Shown: one piece after another, positions 41,201 to 53,200 of the stretch | Position numbering within the stretch: position 1 is the stretch's first letter | Layout: each line of letters opens with the position of its first letter | Source: Symsagittifera roscoffensis | Lineage: Eukaryota; Xenacoelomorpha; Acoela; Convolutidae | Length of the DNA stretch: 64,000 bases | Direction of reading: 5' to 3' | NCBI RefSeq assembly: GCF_963678635.1 | Contig: NC_087062.1 | Span: 98,259,705-98,323,704, forward strand | The notes under the pieces: generated by a model | What the model was told of the DNA's origin: nothing | Seen by the model: only the letters and a program-made list of their open reading frames with translations | Database searches by the model: none | Made by a program: the position numbers and the translations under genes

Positions 41201-44200
41201 AGCTTCCAAAAATATTTTTCTTTTTAGTACACTCAAATTTTTTTAAGCCCAAATTGCTTCTTTTTTCATGCATAACGAACGTTACTCGATCGTTCGAAAA
41301 CAGACGAAAAATCAATAATTTCAAACCGGTTTTTATGGACACTGGGAAGTATTTAAATGTCGTTCGAATCACGACTGAAAGAGCTTTAACATGATATATC
41401 ACTCAACTGAGTCCGATGATTACTTGCGGTACCTAATTTTATCTGGAAAACAAAACAGTATTTAAAAAAACAACTTAAACACACACGGATCAAAGTTCCT
41501 CCCCATTTTTAATGATCTCAACTAAGCAATTTTTCCTATTTCATTTTCAATTTTTGGTCAATGAAATTTTTTCGAACCGAACTTCATGCTGAGAAACCAA
41601 AAGTTACGTCGTCATAATATAAACTTCCTTCATTAGGAATTAATTTATCTGCGCATACCATTGATATATATGATTTGTGTATTATATACTTCAGATATAC
41701 ATATTTTTTAAAAACCTCTAATTTTTTTAAAGGTTCAAAAACCAAATTAACTTTTACGTCTATGAATGCAATATTACAGCGAATTAATTGCATGCGCCTC
41801 AGAAAAAAAAATTGAATATTTGATGTCCATTCAAAATTTGATGTCCATTCAAAAAAATGGAACTTGACTTGGTTTTCAATTTCAGTTGAGATGGGAATAA
41901 TCTCTGGCGCAAACTGTTCCGGAGTGATGGACATTCCCAACAATCAGTCTGTGTTCTGCGCCGGCAGTCTAGAGGGGGGACTGGACGCCTGCCAGGGCGA
42001 CTCTGGGGGGCCAATGTTGAAGGAGAGGGGCGGGGCGGTGGAGGTGGTGGGCGTTGTCAGCTGGGGAATTGGGTGTGGTCAGCCAGGCAAACTGGGCGTG
42101 TATACTAACGTCAGCTATTACTACGACTGGATTAACGACCACATCCACAAAAACAAGGATGAAAAAAATATCGCACAAGAAAATCAGTTGGAATAAGAGT
42201 GTGATTTTAAAAATAATTCAAAAAATCAAGGCGGAAACAGGAGGGGTGGATTTTCGATTAAAAAAATTATTTCTAATCTAATTAAATTTGATTTGCTGAG
42301 CTTCCGCAAAAATTCTCCGACCATTATTTGCTAAAACTTATTGCGCCGAGATTATCTGAAAAGCTTGACGTATAATTAGTTTCCAACTCATTTTGAAACA
42401 GGGTCTGTGAGATAAAAATAGATTTAATGGTGTCAGAAGAGACTCTTAAGGGGATGGCGAAGAGTTTAAATTCAAAGTCCTTCTCGCTAAATCCGCCCTT
42501 GAAACCCATTGTCTTCATAGCATAATTGAGCAGTATAAAGTTCTTTTGTGCGGGAATTAATATTTCCTAATTAGACAATTTTGCAACAAAAACAACGCCG
42601 AGCCGAATTTCTTCCTACACAGGCAAAAAAAATACGTAATGAAAAATAGTTTCCGGAAAAAATTGAGTTGTTACGCAAAAAATCAGCTCCAACCGGTAAC
42701 TTCCTTTAAACTTCGATAACCTCGCGGCTTGATAGCTATCAATCGAATTACTAGGAAGATATGTTAATCAAGCAGAAAAACAACACATTTAGAGTGGCTA
42801 ATTACACAGTTTTCATTTCCACGAAATGCGATTATTCTAAAATATATTTTTTTGCACCGTTTTCTATAGTTTTTTTATTTAACAGTTGTTTTTTTCTGTT
42901 TTTTTTGCAATTATGTTTTAGTCATGCTTTTTTTAAAAAAAATTATTTAATTAAGGTTTTTTATCTTGTTTTATTCACGTTTTTTACATCCTATTTCCAT
43001 GCTTCTTTTAAAATCTTGTTTTATTCACGTTTTTTTAATCTTGATTTATTTGCATTTTTAATCTCATTAAAGGCCAAATAGTTCGCATTTTTTTATCTCT
43101 GTTTTATACATTTTTTTTTCATTTAACAGTTTTTTTTCAGTTTTTTGCGATTATGTTTCAGTCATGTTTTTTTTTTAAAAAAAATTATTTAATTAAGGTT
43201 TTTTATCTTGTTTTATTCACGTTTTTTACATCCTATTTCCATGCTTCTTTTAAAATCTTGTTTTATTCACGTTTTTTTAATCTTGATTTATTTGCATTTT
43301 TAATCTCATTAAAGGCCAAATAGTTCGCATTTTTTTTATCTCTGTTTTATACATTTTTTTTCATTTAACAGTTTTTTTTCAGTTTTTTGCGATTATGTTT
43401 CAGTCATGTTTTTTTTAAAAAAATTATTTAATTAAGGTTTTTTATCTTGTTTTATTCACGTTTTTTACATCCTATTTCCACGTTTCTTCTAAAATCTTGT
43501 TTTATTCACGTTTTTTTACATCCTATTTCCAAGTTTCTTTTAAAATCCTGTTTTATTCACGTTTGTTTAATCTTGATTCATTCGCTTTTTTTCTCATTTT
43601 ATTCACGATGTTTTTATCTCATTTAATTCCCGTTCAAAGCAACAACAACTTTGAACACAATTAAATTTTTTTTTGGGAAAATGATCTTACATCAAAGAGC
43701 ATTCGGACGTTGTAGCCTGAGCTGCGAATTCGGATAGTGTCCAGCATTCCAGTGTACTTCAACTGCCGCGTAACTGTCTTTTCGTCAAACTCCAGAGACA
43801 CCTAAATTACACAAAACACGTTGAAAAATGAACAAAAATAAATATATATTCATTTATTTACACTTGAGACTAAATTATAAGCAATATCCTTTTCGGTCAA
43901 CGAAATGAACAAAGTCAATAAAGTTAAAACTGATCATACCGACGTTAGAATTAATTTTCTACACATTTCAGCTCATAATAACTGAATAAAAAACCCAATC
44001 AACCAAGAAAGCTCCTTTTTTGACCGATTACCTAGAACAAGGTCAAAAATATTGCCGCATTGTGTTGATTAACGTACCACCTTTCTAGTATCACCTATTG
44101 GTTTCGTTTCGCTGTTTGCACAATTCGAAGGCAAGACTAGTGGATAATTTGTCGAAAGCGAAACTTGTAGCAAATCCACATACACCGCTTCATATCAGGG

Positions 44201-47200
44201 CAATAAATTATGGTTCAATATCTAAATGGTTCCGTGAAAAAATCAAAAAAACTGCCGCCCACTCAACGCATGACCGTTTGATTGATGCTCATTGCGCAAT
44301 CAATTAACTGCTTTGTTACTAGTTGTAGCTTTTGGAATAGTTGCAAACTTTTGAGTTCTTTGTATTGTCTCCACGTGTGCTCATACAGTAAAACCATTAA
44401 TCAAAACAGTGTTTAAAACAAGACCTGAATGTTCTGACTGCCAACAAAGGTTTTGAGGCAGCTTAAAACCTAAAAACTTTGTTTTTGCCAATGCAACTTT
44501 GTTTTTGAAAATACGCAATGCAAAGTAGTGTGATATTTTTCTCATCCGTTCATACGCTACCGGACCAATTAGGTCGCCACCATTATATTGTAGATGATAA
44601 TTGAGTCGGTTCAATTTACCACTGACGCTACGCGCTAACAGAAAACAGGTTACTATCGCGCTTTAATGATTGGACCCTATTTAACTACCTCCTCCTCTTT
44701 ATTACACACAGAGCGCAAACGCAAGCAAGGAAACAAACAAATTTGGAGTCGCACGACATCGCATATGCGACACGGACCTTTGCATATTTACTAAGACTAG
44801 CCACTAAAAAAACATCTACATATGCTCATAAACTGCTAATGCTATGCACCAAAAATGGCACCAAATACAAATAGAACCAAATTTTGCATGTATTTTGGAA
44901 TTAAATAAACTAAAGGCATCCGCACTAAATTTGCATGTAATAAACTGGAAAGAATATAGCCAAATAATGCATAAATTATGGATTTCGAAAACTTTGCGAG
45001 ATAAATTGAGTTGGAAAATTTCTGACAAGGAGTTTTTATTTTAGGCCTGTTAATTGAAACAAACAGCTGATGTAAACAGGGGAAGAAAATTGATACAACA
45101 TTCATATATCTGCAATGGCTGATTAGTCAAGTCTTTATAGGAAGGAAAATATGCTACTAAAAAGCACAGGGTGGCAATTCTCAAAACTTGAAATGACAAC
45201 AAGCAAAAGATCTTTTTGATTTTAGCTCTAGTCAACAATATCTTTCAGACTATATCAAAAACTCGTTAAAGATTGTAGCTTCTAGTAAAAAAAAAACGCA
45301 ATTTGTCTGAAAAAAAAACAACCCGGAATACATATATTCCGTCATCTTGCTTGAAAATTAAAACCATAATTTTGCTGGCGTTTTTTACTTTTTTATGCAA
45401 ATGTGCTACCAAATAAAAGAATACTTTTAATAAATACTTTTATTTGAGCGCTAGGTTAGAAAAAAGAAGATTCGTATCAATAAATTAATGCTCGCAAGGT
45501 GACTAGTGTAATCAGTTTTTAAAAAATAACGGATTTCGTTAACTATACCCTCAATTCGATTTTCAGAGATTCAACTTTGGTTACCAACTTTGAATAGCTT
45601 AAAACATTTTTCGGCGCAAAATATATCTGAAATTTAAATTCTGGATCATTGACGTAAAAATAGCTATAACAAACAGCAAGAGCAGGAACTGTAAAACGGT
45701 ACAAGTGTGATAAAGAGTCTCAAAAACCAAATGAGAGAGAGTGGTCCCAAATCACAAAAATTTTAACCAAAAACAGCAACTATCTAAATCAAAATGCGCC
45801 GGTCAGTTGTTTGAAAACTTTTCCTCAAAAGCAATTAACCTGCCTAACTACTCACCTGTCTAATAAAAAAAATTGAAAATAAATTCCAAACCCAGTTTTT
45901 AACGGCATTTGCAAATTTTGGTTATTTCGAGACTCATTTTTTCTTAATGTTCAATTTCGCACAAGTCGGGGTACATTTTCGTAGTAGACTTACTGTGGAA
46001 CAATTACGACTTTTCGTGATTTNNNNNNNNNNNNNNNNNNNNNNNNNNNNNNNNNNNNNNNNNNNNNNNNNNNNNNNNNNNNNNNNNNNNNNNNNNNNNN
46101 NNNNNNNNNNNNNNNNNNNNNNNNNNNNNNNNNNNNNNNNNNNNNNNNNNNNNNNNNNNNNNNNNNNNNNNNNNNNNNNNNNNNNNNNNNNNNNNNNNNN
46201 NNNNNNNNNNNNNNNNNNNNNNGCTCCTTCAAACATCATAAGTCGTTTCATCGTCAAAAGTTGATAGAAAACATATTATTACGCCGCAGTTGTCGAACAA
46301 TTATACTTGAGAGCATTTCATAAAGAAACCATTTTCAAATGTCAAACAGGATAGCCGTTGCTTCTCGGATAGCAAGTATCCCACAAATTTCCGACCACGC
46401 TCATTTAAGAAAATAACTCAAAACTGTTTTTTTATGAAAACCTTTTTTGTGCTTAAATCATCTTAAGGCTCAAAAGATTACCTGAAAGACTATATTGAAA
46501 GCTCAGTCTCATCGCGCCTCATTTGTAAAATTAGTGTCAACTAGTCTGAAAAACGGAAAAATTTTCCGAGAAAAAGCCTTTCACGAAAGAGAATTTTTTA
46601 GAATCCAAATCAAGATCAATATGGCTGTCAGATGATATCATACATGAGACACTTGAACTTTTTTTACTCAATCAAATGGGAAAAAAAAACAGCCTACGCC
46701 ATAGTTCCTTCCTTTAACTTCGTAAAGTGGTGGGAACAATAAAACATAACAAGAAATAATCAAGAAGCTGAAGAAATGTCTACCTGATCTCTGATTCGAC
46801 GGAGACGATTTGCTTTTCTGTGACTCATTGCCGTGCTGACTGCTTTTGCCATTCTGAAATAACCACAAAAACAGCCATCAGACAGTTTAACACAGAGGCG
46901 AAGCTGAGCTTCGCACCACTTGCGAAACATCACATACATAAAAAAGGTCCAAAAGTAAAGAGTATCGAAAGAAATTCCTTCTAGGCAAACAAGCCAAGCA
47001 AATCATTTGAATATTAAATTTGCACTATAAAAAAACTTACGACGCGGAAACAAAGCGCACCATCTTTAAGCAGATATCAGTTGAGCGCAAAAAAAAATGT
47101 TTTCAGAAACAGTTTTTAACTACCCCTGAAACTAACAATGAACAACATTTGCAATCATAATCACAAAATGCTTGCAGCAAAAGGAAAGTCTGTGATGTGG

Positions 47201-50200
47201 CAACTAAGACGACAAAAATTAAGACCAACGAAGGTCCGATCATTCAATTTTTACCGGAAAAAAGTCCAACGGGGACTCTGACTTCAGTGCTTAGGGTGCA
47301 GAGACGACCAGGTAATTGTAGGCCAAGTAGGAACAAGCCTAGAAAATGTTAAGTTTCAATAACAAATCAGGCAAAATTTATAAGAAAATTGTTTACGGAA
47401 AAAATCTAGTTTCCGATTACAAGAAAATTCCCAACTTTTTCAGTTTCAAAAAAATATCACCTTAAAGCTCCTTGAATTGTAAGAACCTTTAGAAAAGGAA
47501 ACTTAATACTAATTAGAGAAAACTGGGTCTGTTTGGTTATTAATTTTATTCTGTTAGGAAATCTTAAAACTGAAATCCATTTTCCGTCCGCATTCTATAT
47601 TTTAGAGAGTAATTTTCGTTCCTTTTAGCAAATGAAATTGAATGGAACTTAAACAATCAGACTTTTTCCTGAAAAAAAAAAACGAACTAAAACCACCCCA
47701 CATATACAAGTCTCTTCATTTTGATTATTGACAGAGGAACGAAAAGATCTGATCATGTTTGATTTGAGATGTTTTCGAACAAGAACAAGCAACAGAAAAA
47801 AAAGTTCAGAAGGGCATACTAACTAATACACTACAATCCTTGCCGATTCTTTAGCTGGTAATCACAGACAAATAGATTGCTTTGAGAAGAATGGAACAGT
47901 TCAACATTTGTATTTTCTTCAGAAGGATTTATAACTTATCTTGGCACGATAATTGTTCCGTTTTTTTTTCATAACCACACCGACTTTTTTTTTCATACCC
48001 TTTTTACAAAACTCTGATCCCTGGGGGGATTGATCTTTTGAGCTAAGTGGCCAGCAGCGTGTGCCAGCCACTAACCTGCCATGAGCATGGCTAAAACGGC
48101 TGGTTTTTTATCCCGCACTACAAAATCTTTCAATTGAATTGAGGCAGCTAATTGGTTTTATTAACTCCATACACGACTCAAACTGCAACACTTTTGATAT
48201 TATCAGTCTGAAACTCATAATTTTGCCAATATTTAATTTACCACATTATCCGAGACCAAATAAAGGGCAGTCGGAATATTCAGGGCTTCGCCCTGATACG
48301 AGCAGTCTTGTTTCCATATATACTTAAGGAATGATTAAGCGCCCCGTTGTTCTGCATTCCTCTAACAGTTGACAATCAACGTTCATACATATTTCGCAAA
48401 AACGCCTACGAAAACGATCAAGACCGCATTTTCTAGATAGCACGTATTTCAAGCATACAGTTTCAACTTCAGCGTTTTTATACTCCATCCTGGGATCGAA
48501 CGCCATAATAGGAAAAACCTGTTTCTTTTCCTTCCATTAAATAGCTTGAATGCTATTCAGAATACCCTCATCTGAATGCTGGAATTGGTCAAGCTATCCA
48601 GATATACCATTGCTTATGCACTTCCCAAAATTCCAACCCCGCCACAATGGGAGAAGGGACAATAAACGCATTAGTAGTAGTAACCTAGGATCGAAACCCG
48701 GCGATGTCCAGTTCTCCCGGCTGTGCTGAGTGAGGAGAGGACTGGCCTCCATCTCCACAGAGTCAGACCGGCTGTTCGTCTGGTGCATAAGAAGCAGCTT
48801 CGCACTCCCAATACTCTTCGATCTGCCTCGCATCTTCCCATCGTCTGCTGAGTTGGCACTGATCACTAGAACAAATGACTCTACTCAGATGTTTCAGTGT
48901 TTTATAAGTACTACGAAATTACTCAGATGTTTCAGCAAACAACATAATTCGCTGCTCGATCCAGACTGAAACCTTGGCTCTTTCCCGATACACCGCCCCC
49001 CCCCCTTCCCCCGTCATAATAGGAAAAACCTACTTGGTTACAAGACTAGAGGCTATAATGGGAAAGAGCCATAGCCTCAAATACGGACATTCTCAATTGA
49101 AGTATCTCGTATTCAAAGTTATAACAATGCTTTAGTGTTCCCTTTTTAAGCCAGCAATTCTTCTTTTACGGGCTTTTGCTGCCTATGAAAAGACATAATT
49201 CCGTCTTTGCACGGCTAGATGAAAAATGCCTTAATAAACATCTTTGAAAAATTGACCAGAATTGATTGTCGGTGAATTACAGCGGTGAATTACTGACAAC
49301 TTTCGAGCTATGAAAAATGAACTTTAAAATTATTATAAAAATTATATTTATCATCAAAATTTCCTGTACCCCATTTTACAAAGCTTCTGAAAAGAAAACA
49401 GGCCAAAAACGGGGGGGGAATGGGGAATCTTTTAGGCAGTTTTTGGCCAAAAAAAAACGCGTTAGTTACTTAGCCGAATTACGTAGCTGATTTAGGGCGC
49501 AGTAATTTCTTTCATATAGAGGGCAATTGAATTGCCGATTTACCGCGAGGTAAATTCTTTCAGAAAAATAGGGGCATAAAAGCGAACATCACCAAGTTGT
49601 ATATTTTTTGTTCAGTACCAATTTGGGTCAATTAAAAACAAATCAAAAGAAACGATTTAAATTAAAGAAAAGAATCAACCAAGTACCCACTAATTCCTCC
49701 CTGGCAGCGCAAACTTATTTGAAGGAGCAATTTGAGACCCAATTAAGTTCATTTAATTCAGTTCAAACTTACCGGGCGTATTATCTTACATTTTTAGTCA
49801 AACATTTTTCACAATCATGCCATTACGGGGTCTAAATCATTCCCCTCTGAGATTTACTGAAAGACAATTAACTAATGCCAACTAATCTTGATTTCGACTG
49901 TTCAACAAAAAATCTAAACTTCATGATGCACATAACTGAACAGATTCGAACAATTTCTCTCAAATGCAAATTACCGTATGAAGAAAATTTAGACAACTTC
50001 ATTTTGAATTTTAGAGGGTGAACGAATAAGGCAATGGATGACACCCCCTCCCCTAATAAGGCCCTGCATCGGCCATGAGCTGGCATAGAAAATAGAGCCG
50101 ACAGAAAGTTCGAAAAATCTTAGAAATGCAAGGAAGTTAAAAAAAAACGAGATGCAAAAAACACATTGTGCTACAAAGTAGTGAATGAAAAAATTCGAAG

Positions 50201-53200
50201 CCAGAAAAATTTTCTGAAAAATATGTTGGAAAAAATAACTTGAAAAAATAAATTGACAAAAATTGAAAAATTACAGCTGCAAAAATTTAATATTTGCATC
50301 AGATGAAGTTCATAAGCACTCCTTAAAAAAAGGATATCATTTACCGAGCGGCAAAAAATTTTGGGTCGAAACCTGCTGAGCCGAAAACAAAACTGTTGTA
50401 ATAAAAAACTTCAGTTAAAATAAGTTCTTCCGACCCATCCAAACTGAAACACATAATCCCAAACAGGTATACTTTGCCCTCAAAATTACCCAAAAAATGA
50501 CTAAGTCGATATAACAATGAACTGAAATTGTTAGAGCATTTTTCGCTGGGAAATCTGAAAGCCAAGAACCACCTTCGATACTTGACGTCGGTCACGTTTT
50601 TCGTGAACTTTAAAAAACAATTTTCGATAGAAAAGTCTTCCTTCATTTTAAAAAAGGAAATGAACTCGACTTTAAAAGACTAACTCAAACTACCAAAAAC
50701 TTGAGCGCGAATTGTGAACAAATGTTATGAATTTTTCCTGAAAAAAAAAACTAAAAAAACAGCACTACATTCATAAAGGGCTTACTAGTGGGAACGGCTA
50801 AAGCCCAACGAATGACACCATGATACAACGCCCTTAGTGGGCTGGATTCAAACAGAAAAAAAAGACTCATAAATACGCTACTAAAAAGACTAAGTGCTCA
50901 CAGGTTTCTTAATTCCTCAAAATAATTTTAAAAATAACCCATAATCCACAGTCTTTTTTTGTGCAGATAACGTTATCAAATGATTGCTTGGTATAATTGG
51001 ACTACTTTTAACCAAATAAGATAAAAGATGATAGCAAAACACTCATTTGCGGAGGAAATATAGAAAAAGTTATATATAAAAAACTTCGAGCTTATTTGAG
51101 CGCTCTGGTACCTACCAGAAATCTAACACATTACATATTAACCCGGGTACCAACTGGTCGACAAAAAAGTAATAAAGAGGCGAAGCTTTGCTTCGCAAAC
51201 ACAAGCGAAAACACGAAAAAAAGCAGCTCTAAAGTGCAATAAGAAAAAAAGAAACAAGCCTCGAATTAGTAAAAACTAGCGTGTACCGCAACTCCGGTGC
51301 TTCGAATTTTTAACAACTCATAAAAAACCGTAAATATTGGAAAAAAATCAGCATAATTTAATTGTACTCTGACAGCACCGAATTACAGGGTTGGTAAGTT
51401 CAAATTTTGAAAAAAAAATTCTATTCCAGTTTTTTCAATTCGAATTTTTAAAAACCAGTAAGTTTTTTCATATCTAAGTTCTTTGAAAAACTTGAAAATC
51501 TTTGAAAAATTAAGATACATCACTTCTCAGAATCTAAAATTAATTGGGCAGTCGCATCTGGACGCAAGATTTGCAACTCCTGAGAGAGCTCTTAAGTACC
51601 CAGCTACAGCGTTGGGAATTTCAAATTTTGAGAAACTTTTGAAAATTAAACCAGAAAAAAGTCATATCACGAAAACAACCAAAAAATTTGAGCAGCCACA
51701 ATTGGAGGAAAGATCTTTCGCAATGGGAGTGCTCTGACGGCTTCCAACAACAGGGGCTATGAACTCCAAAATTTGAAGAAAAAATAAATTTAAGTTTTCT
51801 GAAATTTTTTTGAAAAAAAAGACAAAAAACGTCACATCTGGAAAACTATAAAGACTTGAGCAGTCACAGTTGGAGGCAAGATTCGCAACACCTGAGACCT
51901 TGAGACCATTCTGAGAGCTCCAAACAAAACGGTTGGGAAATTCAAATTTAGAAGAAATAAAATTTAATTTAGGTTTTTTGAAAACTTTTGAAAAAATCAT
52001 AAAAAAAACGTCAAATCTCGAAAACTACAACGATTTGAGAAGTAAAATTTGGAGGATTTGCAACCCCTGATAATACCCTGACATCCCCCAACTACAGGGT
52101 TGCGAATTTCAAATTTTCAGAAACTTTTAAAAATTAAATATTTCTAGAAATTTTTGAAAAATCTCGAAAATTGCCGAATCTCGTAACATAAAAGAATTGC
52201 CTATTGATATATGGAGGCCAAAATCGCAACATCCGAGGAAACCCTGACAGCATCTCACCATTGGGTTGCTACTTTCAAACTTGGTGAAAATTTCAAAGTT
52301 TAAAAAAATTGAAAAAAAAATATAGCTTAAACGTGAAAAAATTCTTTTGTTAAATATGCAAAAATAATACGTTGAAAAACTTAAACATGGCGAGATAGTG
52401 AAGCCCGCATTTAAATATATAAAAGATAGTTAATAGATAGATGATAGATGAAAGTTAAAAAATTAGGCGACGGGTAGACAGACATAATCAAATTAATTTT
52501 AAAAGCAAGTATACAGACAGACAGACTTAATTAGGCCTCGAAAAAAATACTGAAAAATTAATTACCTTAATTGAAAAATTTTCTTAAGCATTGCAATATA
52601 TGATATAGCTTAAACATGAAAAAAATCTTTCGTTAAACATGCAAAATTATTATGCTTAAACATGAGAGATAGCTGTCACTCGCATTTTAAATATAGTATA
52701 GATAGATAGATAGATATAGATTCGACCTTTAATAACTCACAAACTCTAGCCACAAAAAAAAACAGAAAACAGATACGATATTTCAAAGCTACATATCGTG
52801 ATTATAGCAAAAGTGCCACAAAATAACGGAACACTTTTATTTGCGGGTTAAGTTCACAAAGAAGGCTCGTACTAAAACACTAACGCTCGCAAGCTGGCTA
52901 GTGTAATGACTGAATCTATAGGAAAAAAAGGTATACCAAAAATGCGAGTATTTGCCATACACTTGTTAATAAAAAAAGTGACCAGTAAAACACCAGAGCT
53001 TTTAGAGACTAATAGTGAATGACCGAACACTCACTATGATAGAAACCAGTTGGTAACCTTGCCAATAGAAGTTAAAGCAAAAATATCTAGACAAGAAAAT
53101 CACCACAAACAGTGAAATTAAATTTCGAGGTTAGCAAGGTAACCAAAAAATTTCAAGGTTATCAAAAAAATTGATAAAAAACAAAAAGTATACTTCGCAT

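Noticed and set aside
46668-46868. 46784-46853 joined directly to 48698
   Set aside because: That join puts a TGA in frame within the exon; kept only as a candidate with an intervening exon.
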